64,000 nucleotides of DNA from Elgaria multicarinata webbii (taxonomy: Eukaryota; Chordata; Lepidosauria; Squamata; Anguidae). Positions within the stretch are counted from its first letter, which is position 1. Every line of letters starts with the position of its first letter. Under the pieces are notes generated by a model. It made no database searches and was not told the origin of the DNA. It saw only the letters and a program-made list of their open reading frames with translations. The position numbers were made by a program, and so were the translations under genes. Below are positions 40,080 to 51,227 of this stretch, piece by piece. Location of the stretch: assembly GCF_023053635.1 (NCBI RefSeq), contig NC_086173.1:146552697-146616696 (forward strand), written 5' to 3'.

Positions 40080-41140
40080 GGGCAACGACCTCCTGGGCTC
40101 TGCTGTTCCCTGGGAGGAATCTGCCCCTTGGATGACGTACATTTCATGGGTCAGACAGCGTAGAGTGGGAGGTGCTGCAGGTGAAAGGGGCAGCAGTGAT
40201 GGAAATGCTTCTGTACCTGGATGCAGGCAGTGACAGACAGCAGGGCCTTCAAGAAGAATAAAAGACAGGCACCGGCTGTATCTTTGTTTATGGGAAACAT
40301 AATGCCCCACCATATGAATGCCTGATGGAGTGCTGGTGCCACCGCATTAACCTTTTCCTGTCTGAAATTCCAACCCCGATTCCTGCCACCAGTGCAGCAC
40401 TCCCCTCCCTCTCCCCCCACCAAATCCCCCCCACAGTCACTGCTCCCACTGCACTGACCACCACTTCCTCTTCCTCCCATGTGAAATTTCTTCCCCCCAC
40501 GCACACATCACCCACACACACCCACACACACACACAGTTGCCGCCTGCTTCCTCTTTAGGAGAATTCCTGCTCTCTCGTTAGGGCTGCTGAAATGAGCAT
40601 GGAAAACAGTGGGGAGGTAGGTGGGTAGAGAGGCAGGAGGAAATCCCAAGGACTCCTGGGTACACTCAGGAGTCCTTGAGCTCCATCACACCAGCGATTT
40701 ACCCAAGAGGGAAGGTTGCAGGCCCTGGATCATTTCCCACCCCATCCCAAGATGTCCCAGTTACAAAAGTCCTGCCCTGAATGGAGGGTTTGCTTGATGG
40801 GATCATGTGACCATTCTACGAACTCCTCATGCTATTGTAGCCGAATTGGAAGAGGTGGCATGATGGGTTGATAAACAGGTCACATGATCTCATCAGGTGA
40901 TCACTCCCTCCAGGGTAGAACTTCTTGGCATGGGGTTGGAAATGACCTCTACAGGGTCACTCCCAGTCCCCCCACATATACAGCAGGGGTTTACGCCTCA
41001 TCCTATTGGTCCATGGGGGCATGATGAGTTTTTAGAGGAGTCACATGACACCCATCCAGTGATCCCTCCTTCCGGGGCAGGACTCTGGATGTGGGACTTG
41101 CGGGAATGGGATCAGACTTCTGGCAGGGGCTGAGTTAACC
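40080..41140. other. intergenic stretch upstream of gene 1
   Basis: It contains a (CA)-rich run near 40500-40540 and C-rich segments at 40370-40500. Frames here are low-complexity artefacts. No repeat ends are recognised. Confidence 0.4.
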
Positions 41141-41142
41141 AC

Positions 41143-41800
41143 TAGGGCTGTGCACGGACCCTCTGATCCGCTCCAGACCCCGATCTGCTCCTTTCAGATT
41201 GGGTCCACTCCACTTTGGGTCAATCCACCTCTGCTCCACTCCACTCCACTGTGGATCCGGATCTGGATCCGGAGCTCCGTTCCCCCCCCCCAACTTGCAT
41301 TGCAAATGTAAAACACCTATAACTTTTTTAGTTTTCAAGTTAGAAACATGAAAATGGGCACCATGATAGCTTCTAAATAGATCCTTAGTCATGGCCACTT
41401 TGAAGGAAATGGGATTATCCCCTGATTTGGGGGGATTTTTAAAAAGATTTCCCCCATTTACAGAAATGCAGTTATCTCCATTATTTTTTTAAGCTACACA
41501 CATGTAACTTGGCACCATGATAGCTTCCACATAGGACCTTAGGCATGGCTACTTTGAAGGAAATCAGATCATCCCCTGAATTTTAACGAATTTTTAAAGA
41601 TTTCAGCATTCCCCCCATTTACAAAACTGCATTCATCTCCGTCATTTTTCGAGATACACCCATGTAACTGGGCAGCATGATAACTTCTAAATAGATCCTT
41701 AGTCGTGCCAATTTTGAAGCAAATTGGATCATCCCCTGATTTTTAGGAAATTTTTAAAGTTAAACCTAAACCACAAAATCCTTCAGAAATAAAGGAGATA
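41143..41800 (+). mobile_element. long MITE with three internal 150-160-bp repeats
   Basis: The left end TAGGGCTGTGCACGGACC is followed by GGATC-rich inverted blocks (GGATCCGGATCTGGATCCGG) and three tandem units starting at TTTGAAGGAAAT near 41400, 41553 and 41713, each with ATCCCCTGATTT, CCATTTAC and GATAGCTTC blocks. The inverse copy at 3956-5735 carries the L1. Confidence 0.7.
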
Positions 41801-41810
41801 GTGAAAGTGC

Positions 41811-41897
41811 ATCTCAGGACAATATTAGCACTTCAAAGGGAACACAGTGCAAAGGGAACACTGTGTTCCCTTTGAAGTGTTAATATTGTCCTGAGAT
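41811..41897. repeat. near-perfect hairpin, 39-bp arms
   Basis: ATCTCAGGACAATATTAGCA...GGGAACACAGTG is inverted as CACTGTGTTCCC...TTAATATTGTCCTGAGAT with one mismatch and an eight-to-nine-base loop. It is the strongest short hairpin in the window. Confidence 0.85.
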
Positions 41898-41899
41898 TG

Positions 41900-43930
41900 G
41901 ACTGCCCCTCTAGTGGAAGGGACATTAAACAGATGACAGTCCTCTGATAAACCCTGAAATAGAGGACTATCTTCAGTAAAATAGCACTTCTGGCCACCCT
42001 AGTCCTGGGCTCTACAACGTGGTTTCTTTTGGTGCCTCCTTTGGTGTCCGCCAGACTCCCTCATTTTTATCGTATTTCATAAGATTTTTTTTTTAATTAA
42101 AAAGCATGTGTGTGTTTGTTTTGTAAAAAACTGAGAGCTTAAAGTGCCGCCTTCCAGAGCCATCTTTACTTGGGTTCAAAAGAGCAGTTTTGTGTTTTGG
42201 AGCTTGAACCCCACCTCTTCCTTGGACTTAAGTTCTTGGGCAAGTTCCTTTTCTTTTAGCCTCACCAGTTGGCCTTCTGGGAACCAAATGTTTTGTGAGC
42301 AACCATGGCAACCAAATGGACAACTTACCCCCATTGGCAGCCATTTTGTGAGACAACTCATGACACTCTCTCAAAATCCTAAATGTGCCCGCTGACCAAA
42401 AAGATTGGGAACCATGGTGATTGCTGCTGTTTTGTCCTGGCCTTTTCTCAGCCTCCTCAGGGCCTGCTTTTTCTGTCTCCTTTTCCCATTTCCTCAGGAC
42501 CTTTCTTCACCATCTCAATCTCCCTTTTTCTCCTGAAAACCTCACTTCCTCCTGTAGCCCTTCAGGGTCAAAAAGGGATCAAATCTGAGATATTTTCCCC
42601 TGAGGGCTACATATTGCAAAGAGTTGCTGGATCCTGGAATGGATCCTGGTTATGTTTTCCATTGATTTGTTAATTGCTGAGGATCTGGACGAACAGAGGA
42701 CTCAGCAGAAACTTAAAGGTCAACGCTACACCTGGACATTGAGTGTCATAATTGAATAATTGTCTAACTGATTGTCTTCAATTAAGGGTTGCAAGGAGTT
42801 GCATCATTGTACAGGTTGTCTATAAAAGTAAATGTATTTTCATGTGCAAGTATAACTTCCATAACTTCCATGTCCCTCATGTGAGCTGTATTGACTGACC
42901 GTTTGTAAGTATTTGTATCTGTACTGCCATAACTAAAGTATATATTTATTTGCCAGTAAAAAGGTTTATTTGAACCTACATAAATCTCTGTCTTAATTCA
43001 CGTCTTTGCTGACTTGGCTGAGAACCGCTGTAATCTCTGCTAGTCTCTGGAAGGCCCAGACAGAGGCTTAACACAAAAGGTTATGTGCCAGAAGCCCAGT
43101 CTGTGCAATAACTGAACAGCTTATAAAGCCATAACTCAACAAGAGTTACACTAGTTTTGTCCATGATGTATTAAACCATTCGAGTCTCTGAATGAGACCA
43201 AAGAGCAACACTGAGGTGGGGACATGCAATTTACTCCTCTGCCTCACACAGTAAATTGGCTTTTGGCCAGCCTGTTGGGTAGGAAAGTGCAACTGAGATG
43301 GTACACAAAACTATGTAGGGCCAGGAAACAACTGGGGGTAAAGCGAGATCTGTGGATGGGGAACATGTTCAGGATTACATCAAATTTACTGTGCAATCCT
43401 AAACATGTTTACTTAGAAGTAAGCTTAAGTAGGGTTGGAGATTTACTCCTTAACATACTGCAACCTGCCTTATGCACCCGGAAGCTAGTTCCAGTATATG
43501 GATCTAGAGAGAACCCTTGGGATTTATAACTTTGGTAATTTAAAAAGCAAATAACCAAAACGAAGGTAGCCATGTTGGTGCATGAGAAATAAAAACCCCA
43601 AATCCACAGTTGCACCATGAGGAATTGATTAGGAATGTTGTTGCTTGGTCCTAATAAAGGTACCCAGCTATGCAGGATCAGGGCTAGTGTGTTACTCTTC
43701 TTTGAGCTGCCTAGAAGGGAGAAAATGCCTCTAAGCATGTGCAGAGGGCCTCTTTCTCTCTCCCCCTCCCACAGTAAATCAAAGCTTAAAGCCCATCCCC
43801 ACCTGAAAGCTCTCATAATAGTGGTGTTTTACTCAGGGCTGTAGCCAGAGGTGGGATAGTGGGCCCAATCATAAAAATAACACCGGATGCTATTTCCGTT
43901 CTATTTGTATCTCAGCAGTTTATTTTCTTG
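41900..43930. other. intergenic stretch between the two cholinesterase-like genes
   Basis: No convincing exons. 43385-43430 holds a dispersed AATCCTAAACATG/TTACTTAGAAGTAAG repeat. Several 100-codon frames lack motifs and were left out. Confidence 0.45.
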
Positions 43931-43934
43931 GTTT

Positions 43935-44010
43935 TATTTATTTATTTATTTATTTATTACATTTTTATACCGCCCAATAGCCGAAGCTCTCTGGGCGGTT
44001 CACAAAAAAT
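43935..44010 (-). mobile_element. L2-like tail; possible poly(A) site of gene 2
   Basis: On the minus strand GTGAACCGCCCAGAGAGC, GGGCGGTATAAAAATG, TAATAAATAAATAAATAAAT. Its AATAAA copies lie about 270-310 bp downstream of the candidate last exon (44224-44249) in gene sense. Confidence 0.55.
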
Positions 44011-44223
44011 ACATTTGTTCAGGTTCACCCCATAAACAATCACCACATTACATATTTGCACCTGGATACAGATGCCACAATGTATGTACCTTGCTAAACT
44101 GTTTCTAGGCATCTGTGATTGACACTGTAAGCAACTGATCAATTGTCACAAGTAACGCAAAGTATTTTGTATTCTGGCTTTGTAGGTTCTTGCAGCGTTT
44201 TTCGAGTCTTTCTCTAAAATGGG

Positions 44224-44249
44224 TCAAGCCGTGTCTTCTTCGGAGTTCT
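44224..44249 (-). CDS. cholinesterase-like gene 2, candidate last exon
   Basis: A clean acceptor (TTTTTTCTTTTGCAG) opens, in the phase left by exon 3, a short frame K-NSEEDTA then stop. The acidic tail would replace the tetramerisation helix of AChE-T, consistent with a soluble monomer. The call rests on splice signal, phase and distance only; transcript data would settle it. Confidence 0.3.
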
Positions 44250-44259
44250 CTGCAAAAGA

Positions 44260-45008
44260 AAAAAGGCAAGAGGAAATAATTGAGGAGCAGAGGGCCAAAT
44301 GACTCTTCACACAGGAGATCTGATTGGTCTCCTGGCTTTTGTTTTTAATTGAAATGCATCCACAAAGGACTACCAAACACTTTGGAGTGCCAGCAAAGTG
44401 GGGGTGTTAACCCTTCCCTCACCCTGTTGCTTTCCTGATAAATATTGCCTCCCATCCAAGTTGTTGTTTGACCCATAGGAGAAAACTTATATATACTATA
44501 TTGATAAGGAAAACAGTACAGGAAGAAAGGATAAACTTCACATATGCTCTCTACTATGAACTCAGGTGCAGCCCCTGCAGAGGCATTGGAATGAGATTAA
44601 AAAACTTAGGAGATCAGTCATGGGTCTCCCACGAAATGTGCAGTTCAGCCTTGAGTACAAACACATCACTTTCAGAATCCAAAGTAAGATGGAATTGGAG
44701 GAGCCGAAGACCATGAGAGCTGTAGTAGTATTCTCACAAATTATTATTTTTTAATGTAATCTTTGAGATGTTGCAAGTTTACACCTCATAATGAGGGCCC
44801 AATCTACACGATCAATACAATACAGAGAGAGAGCGCATCAGGGTCATTCAGCACAGATGATGCTGTCACCAATATGCAAACAGCCTTGCATTATCCAAGC
44901 ACATAAAGCCAACTTTTGAACCTATTAAGAGAAAGCAACTCCTGGGGTTGCTAGGTACTGTCTCCTTCTTCTGCACATTTGGAAAACGTTATTTTCTTCC
45001 TCAAAACT
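44260..45008. other. intron-like stretch without recognised gene
   Basis: It falls between the candidate last exon and exon 3 of gene 2. No motif-bearing frame was noticed. Confidence 0.4.
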
Positions 45009-45009
45009 C

Positions 45010-45722
45010 CAGATCTACACCAAGCAAGATAAGGCACTTTGAAAATGGTTTGAAAACTGTGTATGGAGTGTGTCCTGGGCCCCAACAGTTGTCACTACTG
45101 TTATAAACTGTATTAAATGGGGCTGTGCAACGCCTCGGGCTGAGGCCCTGAATCTGAGCTGAGGCAGGCTGATTTGGCCCACCTCGCCTCAGTTCCAAGG
45201 TGGTTCTGGCTCAGCCCGAGGGGCCCGAAGCTGAAGCCGATCAGCTCTGAAGCTTCAGGGCACCTCGGGGCACTTCAGAGTGGCACTGGGTGGGTCTTAC
45301 CTGCTGCCATCACTGCCACTTCCTCGTCCTCCTCGCTACTGCCAGCTGCCGCCGCCGCCGCCAACACATGTGAGAGGAACTAGGCTGCGCACGATTTTAC
45401 GATATCGCAGGGGCTCTGAGTGATTAGTTTCTCTATGGCCACCATAGCTTGTGGCCATATAGGTACTAAACTGTTTAGTTTAGTAGAGAGCAGGGAAAGA
45501 GAGACTTTTCTGGTTGCCAGCTGCACAGCTGGCACCTAGAAAAGGCCAATCACTGTGGAGGGCCCAAATCTCACTTCGGCTTTGGCACCGAGGCAAGGCA
45601 GGCAACCCCTGAAGCACCCCGAGGCGAATCGGGGCTGCTTCAGGGGCTCCGAACCGGCCTCCAAGGTGAATCGGGGGGTCCTTGCACAGCCCTAGTATTA
45701 AAGCACATGTGTAGATCCTGCC
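45010..45722. mobile_element. TCTACACC MITE split by a second MITE
   Basis: The outer element has AGATCTACACCAAGCAAGAT on the left, GGGCCCCAACAGTTGTCACTAC in the centre and GTGTAGATCCTGCC at the right. The uninterrupted order is seen at 22025-22165. Confidence 0.85.
45118..45694. mobile_element. hAT-type MITE, TAGGGCTGTGCA family, with 8-bp duplication
   Basis: GTATTAAA at 45110-45117 and 45695-45702 is a perfect target duplication. The ends TGGGGCTGTGCAACG and CTTGCACAGCCCTA are inverted repeats. The interior is GC-rich with CTGAGGC/GCCTCAG-like inversions. It inserted into the MITE at 45010-45722. Confidence 0.9.
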
Positions 45723-46203
45723 TGCATTCACAGAAGAGATGCCACATTTCCATGATATCCCTTCTCACTGGTGTTTTGACCTAGCATACTTATACTTTTA
45801 CCGCCAGGCCCTAGAGGTGCAGATTCCAAGGCCCAAATTCCATTTAAAGACACTCTTGAGGGCTACATTCCAGTGGTGGATGGGGCCAAAATACCAGCAT
45901 GTTGCAACTTAAAGTTCTTACTATTAGTAATTAACCATTAGGAGAGGCATTATATCTTTAGAATGGGGGGTGGGAACTGCACAAAGGCTGGAAAACCATC
46001 AAACTATTGGTGTTTGGGGAAAAGGGAGCGGGGCCAAAGGAAGGGGTGGGGGCTTCTGAAAAAACCCAGAGGGCTCCATTGAGCACCTTGGAGGGCCAGA
46101 TTTGAGCCCTGGACCTGAGGTTCTGCACCCCTGCACTAGGAGGTGTAGTTTCCCAACCCAGAGAAAGGCCTTTGAAGATTGTCTTCAGAAGTCCTGAACT
46201 CAC
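45723..46203. other. intron sequence after exon 3 of gene 2
   Basis: No feature beyond the donor at 46199-46203 (GTGAG on the minus strand) is recognised. Confidence 0.4.
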
Positions 46204-46364
46204 TTGTCCGTATTGCAGTCACACGAAGTCCATCCAGGAAGTCACAGTGTGGGGCAGGTGATGGGTGTTTGACCTGGGGAGCATCTGTGCTGATGCAGAA
46301 GACTTTCTTCTCTGTGGCGTCGTACACTGGCCATTGTACCTTATTCGTGGATGGAGTGGGTTTC
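46204..46364 (-). CDS. cholinesterase-like gene 2, exon 3
   Basis: The acceptor CCCATAG at 46365 and donor CGGACAA|GTGAGT bound a 161-nt exon with the same phases as gene 1 exon 3. It encodes G-KPTPSTNKVQWPVYDATEKK, then VFCISTDAPQVKHPSPAPHC, then DFLDGLRVTAIRT. The VQWPVYDATEKK strand and the cysteine of PAPHC (partner of C408 in the main exon) match the cholinesterase fold. The polypyrimidine tract is weak. The exon is in frame and free of stops, so the gene body remains intact here. Confidence 0.8.
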
Positions 46365-46399
46365 CTATGGGTTCAATGAAGTTATGTTACCAACATAGG

Positions 46400-46541
46400 C
46401 CTTAGCTAGATCTAAAGTTTATCCCGGGATCGACCCGGGGTCATCCCTGCCTGCTCCCGGGATATCCTGTGTGTCATTTACGTGAACAGGGATGACCCCA
46501 GGATGATCCCAGGATAAACCTTAGGTCTAGCTAAGGCCATA
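46400..46541. mobile_element. short palindromic MITE, GGCCTTAGCTAGA ends
   Basis: GGCCTTAGCTAGATCTAAAG and the inverse CCTTAGGTCTAGCTAAGGCC border a centre in which TCCCGGGAT and GGGATGA blocks pair. A related centre (CCTGCTCCCGGGAT, CCTGTGTGTCATTT) lies at 55180-55270. Confidence 0.8.
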
Positions 46542-47495
46542 GATTCATTCAGGATGTTCCCCCCTCCCCAGCACATGAAGTAGAAAAAGGGGCACCAGTC
46601 AGCAGCAAATTTCTATTAGAACAATTTCTAGAGCAACTTATGCCCCATCCCCCCATCATTCCTCATCATTGGTTATGCTGGCTAAGACTGATGGGAGTTG
46701 TAGGCCGAAACACTTGCAGGGCCAGAAGTTGTCCACCCCTGCATTGGACCATTTTCAAACCTGAAATGATTTTCTGGTTTTGTAAACCACCCAGAGAGCT
46801 CCGGCTATGGGGCGGTATATAAATGCAACAAATAAAATAAATAAATTATCAAGTTATCATGAGAATATTTAGATCTGTATATATCGTAATGTATTTGTAG
46901 ATGAGTTTAATAATATTTTTTATGGTTTCAGAAATCAGAATAATATATCCATGAACCCTAATCATGTCATGGTTGCAGGCACAGATTTGAGGAGCCCCTG
47001 AGGAAATTCCCTCTAATTCACCTCCAATCCGTCAGTAGGCCTCCAAATCTGGCAGAGCACCTGACCAGATAGCCATTTTAATTTTCCAACATGCCCCTGA
47101 GCACTGGGCTGCAAACAAACTAAAGGGGCTACCTGGCAGGCATCAGCAATGGGCAGTAGCTCGAGGACTCCAGTTGCTGATACCATCCCTACATGGACAT
47201 CAAATTGTCCTTAGTCAAAATGGCTGAATCACAAAATGTTGACCTTGGCCCAGAATTACTATGGTCTGATTTACATTTATTCACAGCTGCTATCAGGTAA
47301 AAATCCACAACACCTAGAAAACTGATACCTTTGGCAAAGCCAAGAGGCTGGGATGTCGACCACCCACAACATTCAAGGTGAACCACGTTCATGATGCAAA
47401 GGTGCCATCTACCAAAGGGATGAGCACAGGTTGCTCACAGACTGGCACATTTACCACACGGATGCACACAATTATATGGCACAGAATGGTTAATG
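46542..47495. other. intron 2 of gene 2
   Basis: Contains a LINE/SINE tail at 46783-46850 (AACCACCCAGAGAGCTCC, GGGCGGTATATAAATG) in the plus orientation. The rest is not recognised. Confidence 0.5.
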
Positions 47496-47501
47496 CCTTA
47501 C

Positions 47502-49024
47502 CCACTTCTGGCAAACTCGGCCCAATATCGCATCACCTGGCGGCTCAATGCAACCTCAGATGGTTTGGCTGATTCGTTTCTTGGCAACACTGATGCTAAG
47601 CTTCCAAATAAGTAAGGAATCTCAACTCCATAGGGTGTCTGTACCCATGCAGGCCATTCAGAGCCTGAAGTGCGATGATCGAAGGAATAAACGTACACAG
47701 GGGTCTCCATATCTTCATACACGACACTAAATATATCAGGTCTGTAATAAAACGTCTGGATTTTGGTTTCTCTCATCTTTGCAGCAAATTCATCCATTGC
47801 GCACAAAAAGAAATAATCTCGGAAATACTGAGCGAAGGCCAAACGGTACCGTTCTGGGCCCTGGTAACCTTCACTAAACTTCAGCGCTACGGCCTTGGCA
47901 ACGTGTTTTTTAGTTCCTTTTTTCATGGTTCCCATCACTCCCTTAAGGAGCTGCTCCCAGGTTAATATCCCACCATTTTCTTTGGTCTCAGGATACATAA
48001 GTAACACATAGGGTGACCCTTCATCAGCTGTGATTCCAGTGAGAATTGGTTTGCCCCGAAAGGGTATGGTCTCCAAGAGCTTCTGGGGCTCATCTGGGAG
48101 GAACTCTCCATCAATTGTCAATGAGTTGATTGTATTGAAGTGAGAAAATGCCTGGCCCCCAATCTCTATATCCTGTAGGCAGCTGATCACGGCACTCTGG
48201 CTATCATTAGCACACCCCACAAGGCCGCTGAGCATCACTGCATCTAGTTTGGCCTCTTGGGGGCTCTTCCAAGGCCAGATGGCATTGGGGACCCCACTCT
48301 GAAGCACAGCACGGGCAAAAAGAGGGTTGCTTACTGGTGAGAGCAGATGGAAACCCACCATGGCTGCTCCAGCACTGTGGCCAACGAGAGTCAATTGATT
48401 CGCTTGACTACCAAAGACATCAGCATTCGCTTTCAACCACTTGAGAGCCAGCCATTGGTCCCACAAGCCAACATTTCCTGGGGCATCTGGTGGCATGTAT
48501 AGAAAACCCAGTGCCCCCAAGCGGTAATTGATGGAGGCCACAATGACATTCTCAGTTGCAGCTAATAACGCTCCATTATAGATATCAAGTGAGGCTGTGC
48601 CAGTTATAAAACCCATTCCTTGGAACCATACAAGGATAGGCATTGACCCCAAGGGGGGTGGATGGGGCACCCAGATGTTGAGAAAGAGGCAGTCCTCCGA
48701 AAGTGGTGTGTTGGCAGCCCATATTTCTGCATTGGGGAAGCCAGAAATATTTGTCTGGGGACAAGAGTTGCCAAATTTGGTGACCTCCAAGACTGAATTC
48801 CATGGCCGATGTAGGCGGGGCTTCTGGAAACGCAGTTTTCCCAGAGGTGGCTCAGCGTAGGGGATGCCCAGATAGGCTGTCACAGAACCAGCGCCAGTTA
48901 AGACCCGCTTGCCTTTAATAGGACCACTGCTGGTGACCACCATGGTGTCATTTTCAGAGGCAGAGGTGGACGTCAGTGAAAGGAAGAAAAAAAGGCCAAA
49001 GAATGGCAGGAGGAGATGAGGCAT
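47502..49024 (-). CDS. cholinesterase-like gene 2, main coding exon (likely pseudoenzyme)
   Basis: The exon spans 47502-49035, with acceptor CTTTCAG and donor GG|GTAAGG, in the same phases as gene 1. MPHLLLPFFGLFFFLSLTST is a signal peptide. The frame is open for 507 codons. YLGIPYAEPPLGKLRF, W102 (AEIW..N..LSEDCLFLN), nucleophile S217 (GHSAGAAMV) and E335 (ADEGSPYV) are kept. However, the oxyanion HGGG is QGMG at 135-138 and the catalytic His position is Tyr at 465 (TPYGVEIPYLFG). Hydrolysis by the usual mechanism is therefore unlikely. A segment of about 20 residues before TPVYVYSF (KIQTFYYRPDIFSVVYEDME) is an insertion relative to gene 1. Family non-enzymes such as neuroligins act in adhesion; a binding or scavenging role is a guess. 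Confidence 0.9.
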
Positions 49025-49060
49025 AGCAGCTACAGCTGAAAGAATCAGAAAGAATTAGGT

Positions 49061-50155
49061 GTTTTTTTATTTCTTTATTGAATTCATATCCCTCAATTCC
49101 TTCAAATCAATTGATTTAAAAAACAAAACACTCATATAACTAATAGGTTTACTTGACCATTTTAAATTATATTGTTGGACTATTTCTTCTCTGTCTTGTT
49201 CTTGAACATGTATTCCCATAATTTTTGTCTTTATTTTAATTTATATCCACAGATTTGGCTGTATTGATCTATTATTTGTAATATGTGAGCCAGAGATTCC
49301 TCAGAGCCTTGTAGTGATAACATCACATCATCAGCATATAAACTGAACTTTAAGTCCTGATCTCCGACTCTTGTTCCTTTAATATTCTGACTTTTCCTAA
49401 TCTTCTCTGGTACAGGCTCTATGCTTATGGCAAATAAAAGTGCAGATAATGATCGGCCTTCTTGGGTTCCTTCATTGATAGGGATGGGCAAACTCACGTG
49501 AGTCCAACTTGTGGGACACTTGGCCCACCACTACCACTGTTCACCCCACCCACACACAGCACAAGCTCCTTTTGTGGCTCAGCAAGCATCCAATGAGCAC
49601 CCAGCAGCCGTCCACCCCCAGGAATGGAGTCTTCGCATCTTTACTCTTGCATAAATGGGGTCTTTACAGCTGCTATTTACACAGCGGAGCGGAATTACAT
49701 AATTTTTGGAGCCCCCATTGTCATGCACAAATGGAGACCCTGGACAGGTCACTCGACCCATGGGTCCAATCGGATCCCAATCAGGTGCACACACCATGGG
49801 TACCCAATTGGGCTCCCGGACTCAGTCAGGCATCCGCAACATGCCTGTTCTTTGAAGACTAAACATTTTTGACAGTTCACCATTAATCATTATTCTTGCT
49901 TCTGTTTCTTTATAGTGTACTCTTATCCAGTCAAGAAAAGCTCCGTCCATATTCAATTTTGGAGAGTGGTTAATAGAATTTGTCATTTTTCAAAGGTTTT
50001 ATATGCATGAAGAAAGACCATGATGGCTTTATGTTTCAGTTCGTTACTAAAAAAAAAAAAAAAGTGTGAGATCTCAGCTAGTGTTGTCTGCTATTTTTCT
50101 ATTGTAAATAAATGCAGTTTGATCAATATGTACATTTTGGCCAATTACTTTATTT
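49061..50155 (-). mobile_element. degraded L1 ORF2 RT fragment split by a MITE
   Basis: The minus strand reads DWIRVHYKETEARIMINGEL, then after an insert GTQEGRSLSALLFAISIEPV, FSLYADDVMLSLQGSEESL (catalytic YADD) and ICGYKL...FKSIDLKELRDMN. This is the L1 RT palm and the region just after it. The insert at about 49487-49860 begins TAGGGATGGGCAAACTCACG and resembles the repeats at 50160 and 61680. The L1 stops about 25 bp before the gene 2 acceptor. Confidence 0.75.
49487..49860. mobile_element. MITE-like repeat, GGGATGGGCAAACTCA type, in L1
   Basis: TAGGGATGGGCAAACTC and phrases such as CACCACTACCACTG, GTGGCTCAGCAAGCAT and ATAAATGGGGTCTTTACAGC recur in altered form at 50160-50620 and 61680-62000. 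The exact ends and target duplication are not clear. Confidence 0.5.
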
Positions 50156-50159
50156 ACTC

Positions 50160-51225
50160 TTAGGGATGGATGGACTCACCCATTTGGCTTCACCGGGGGC
50201 ACGCTGAGCCACCAGCCTCGCCTGCCTCTGCTCACAGTGCCGCCTGAGCTTGTCAATGGCTTGCCAAGTACCCAACGAAGCTGTGGGGCCATCTGTTCTC
50301 CTACTGAACTGCCATTTTGCACAACAGTGGTGGCGCAGGCATTTCTGGGAAGCGGGCGTTGCATAAATGGAGACTGTAAGGAGCTGTTTATACAAGATTA
50401 CAGGCATGAATCTTCCATTCATGGCTGTAATGTTGCGTAAATGCCCCCTTACAGGCACTCTCTTCCTGGAAATGTCTCAGCCACTCAAAATGCCATTGCT
50501 GCACAGAATGGCAGCTTGGTTAGGGACAGGAAGCTTTACTGGGCTCTCGCCAAGCCATGGAGTATTCAACGAGCGGGTCTGCAAGCATCCCACAGCTCAC
50601 ACTGTCCACGAGTGAGGCCAGAGGAGTTCACACGCACACCGTGGACACTCACGACATCCTTCTTTAATCTTGATGCCAATTTTTGTAACCTTAATTCAAA
50701 AGGGAGATTGGCCTATAAGAATTTGTAATAGTGGAGTCCTCTTCTAATTTGTATATTATCCAGTTCTTCTCATTTACCTTCCATTATTTGTGCATCTATC
50801 AAACTATCATGTGACGCATGCACAAGTCTGATTCATTCTGACTCAAGTCCAAATGAGTTTACCGTCCCATCAAAGAAGCAAGACAAGGAAGCTTTTCAGG
50901 TTAGAAAGGCATTTCTTCCAGTAAATTCTACTGTCTGTTGCTCTTATTTAAATACAGGGGAGTAGGCACTAATGATCACTATTGGACATTCAATTCTAGC
51001 TCAGAAAAATGTGCTAGGCCTCACTAGATACCTCGGTTCCACTCTCTTTCACTGAAAATGCATTTTAGGACACACCCCAGAATCCCTGTCCTGTTTGAGG
51101 CATCCCTGTTTGAGAAGCAGTGGCCTCCATCAAGGTCAGGCCCCCAGCTGTAGAAGAGAGGTCTCACCCTCTCCTGAGTCTCACCCTCTCCTGGCTTGTA
51201 ATCAGGTGAGTGACTAGGGGCCCGT
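50160..51225. other. second GGGATGGATGGACTCA repeat and unrecognised sequence
   Basis: 50160-50620 is a relative of the repeats at 49487 and 61680. 50620-51225 shows no feature. Confidence 0.45.
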
Positions 51226-51227
51226 CT

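Noticed and set aside
40151-40582. Several overlapping frames in a C/A-rich stretch upstream of gene 1
   Set aside because: Low-complexity composition explains the open frames on both strands.
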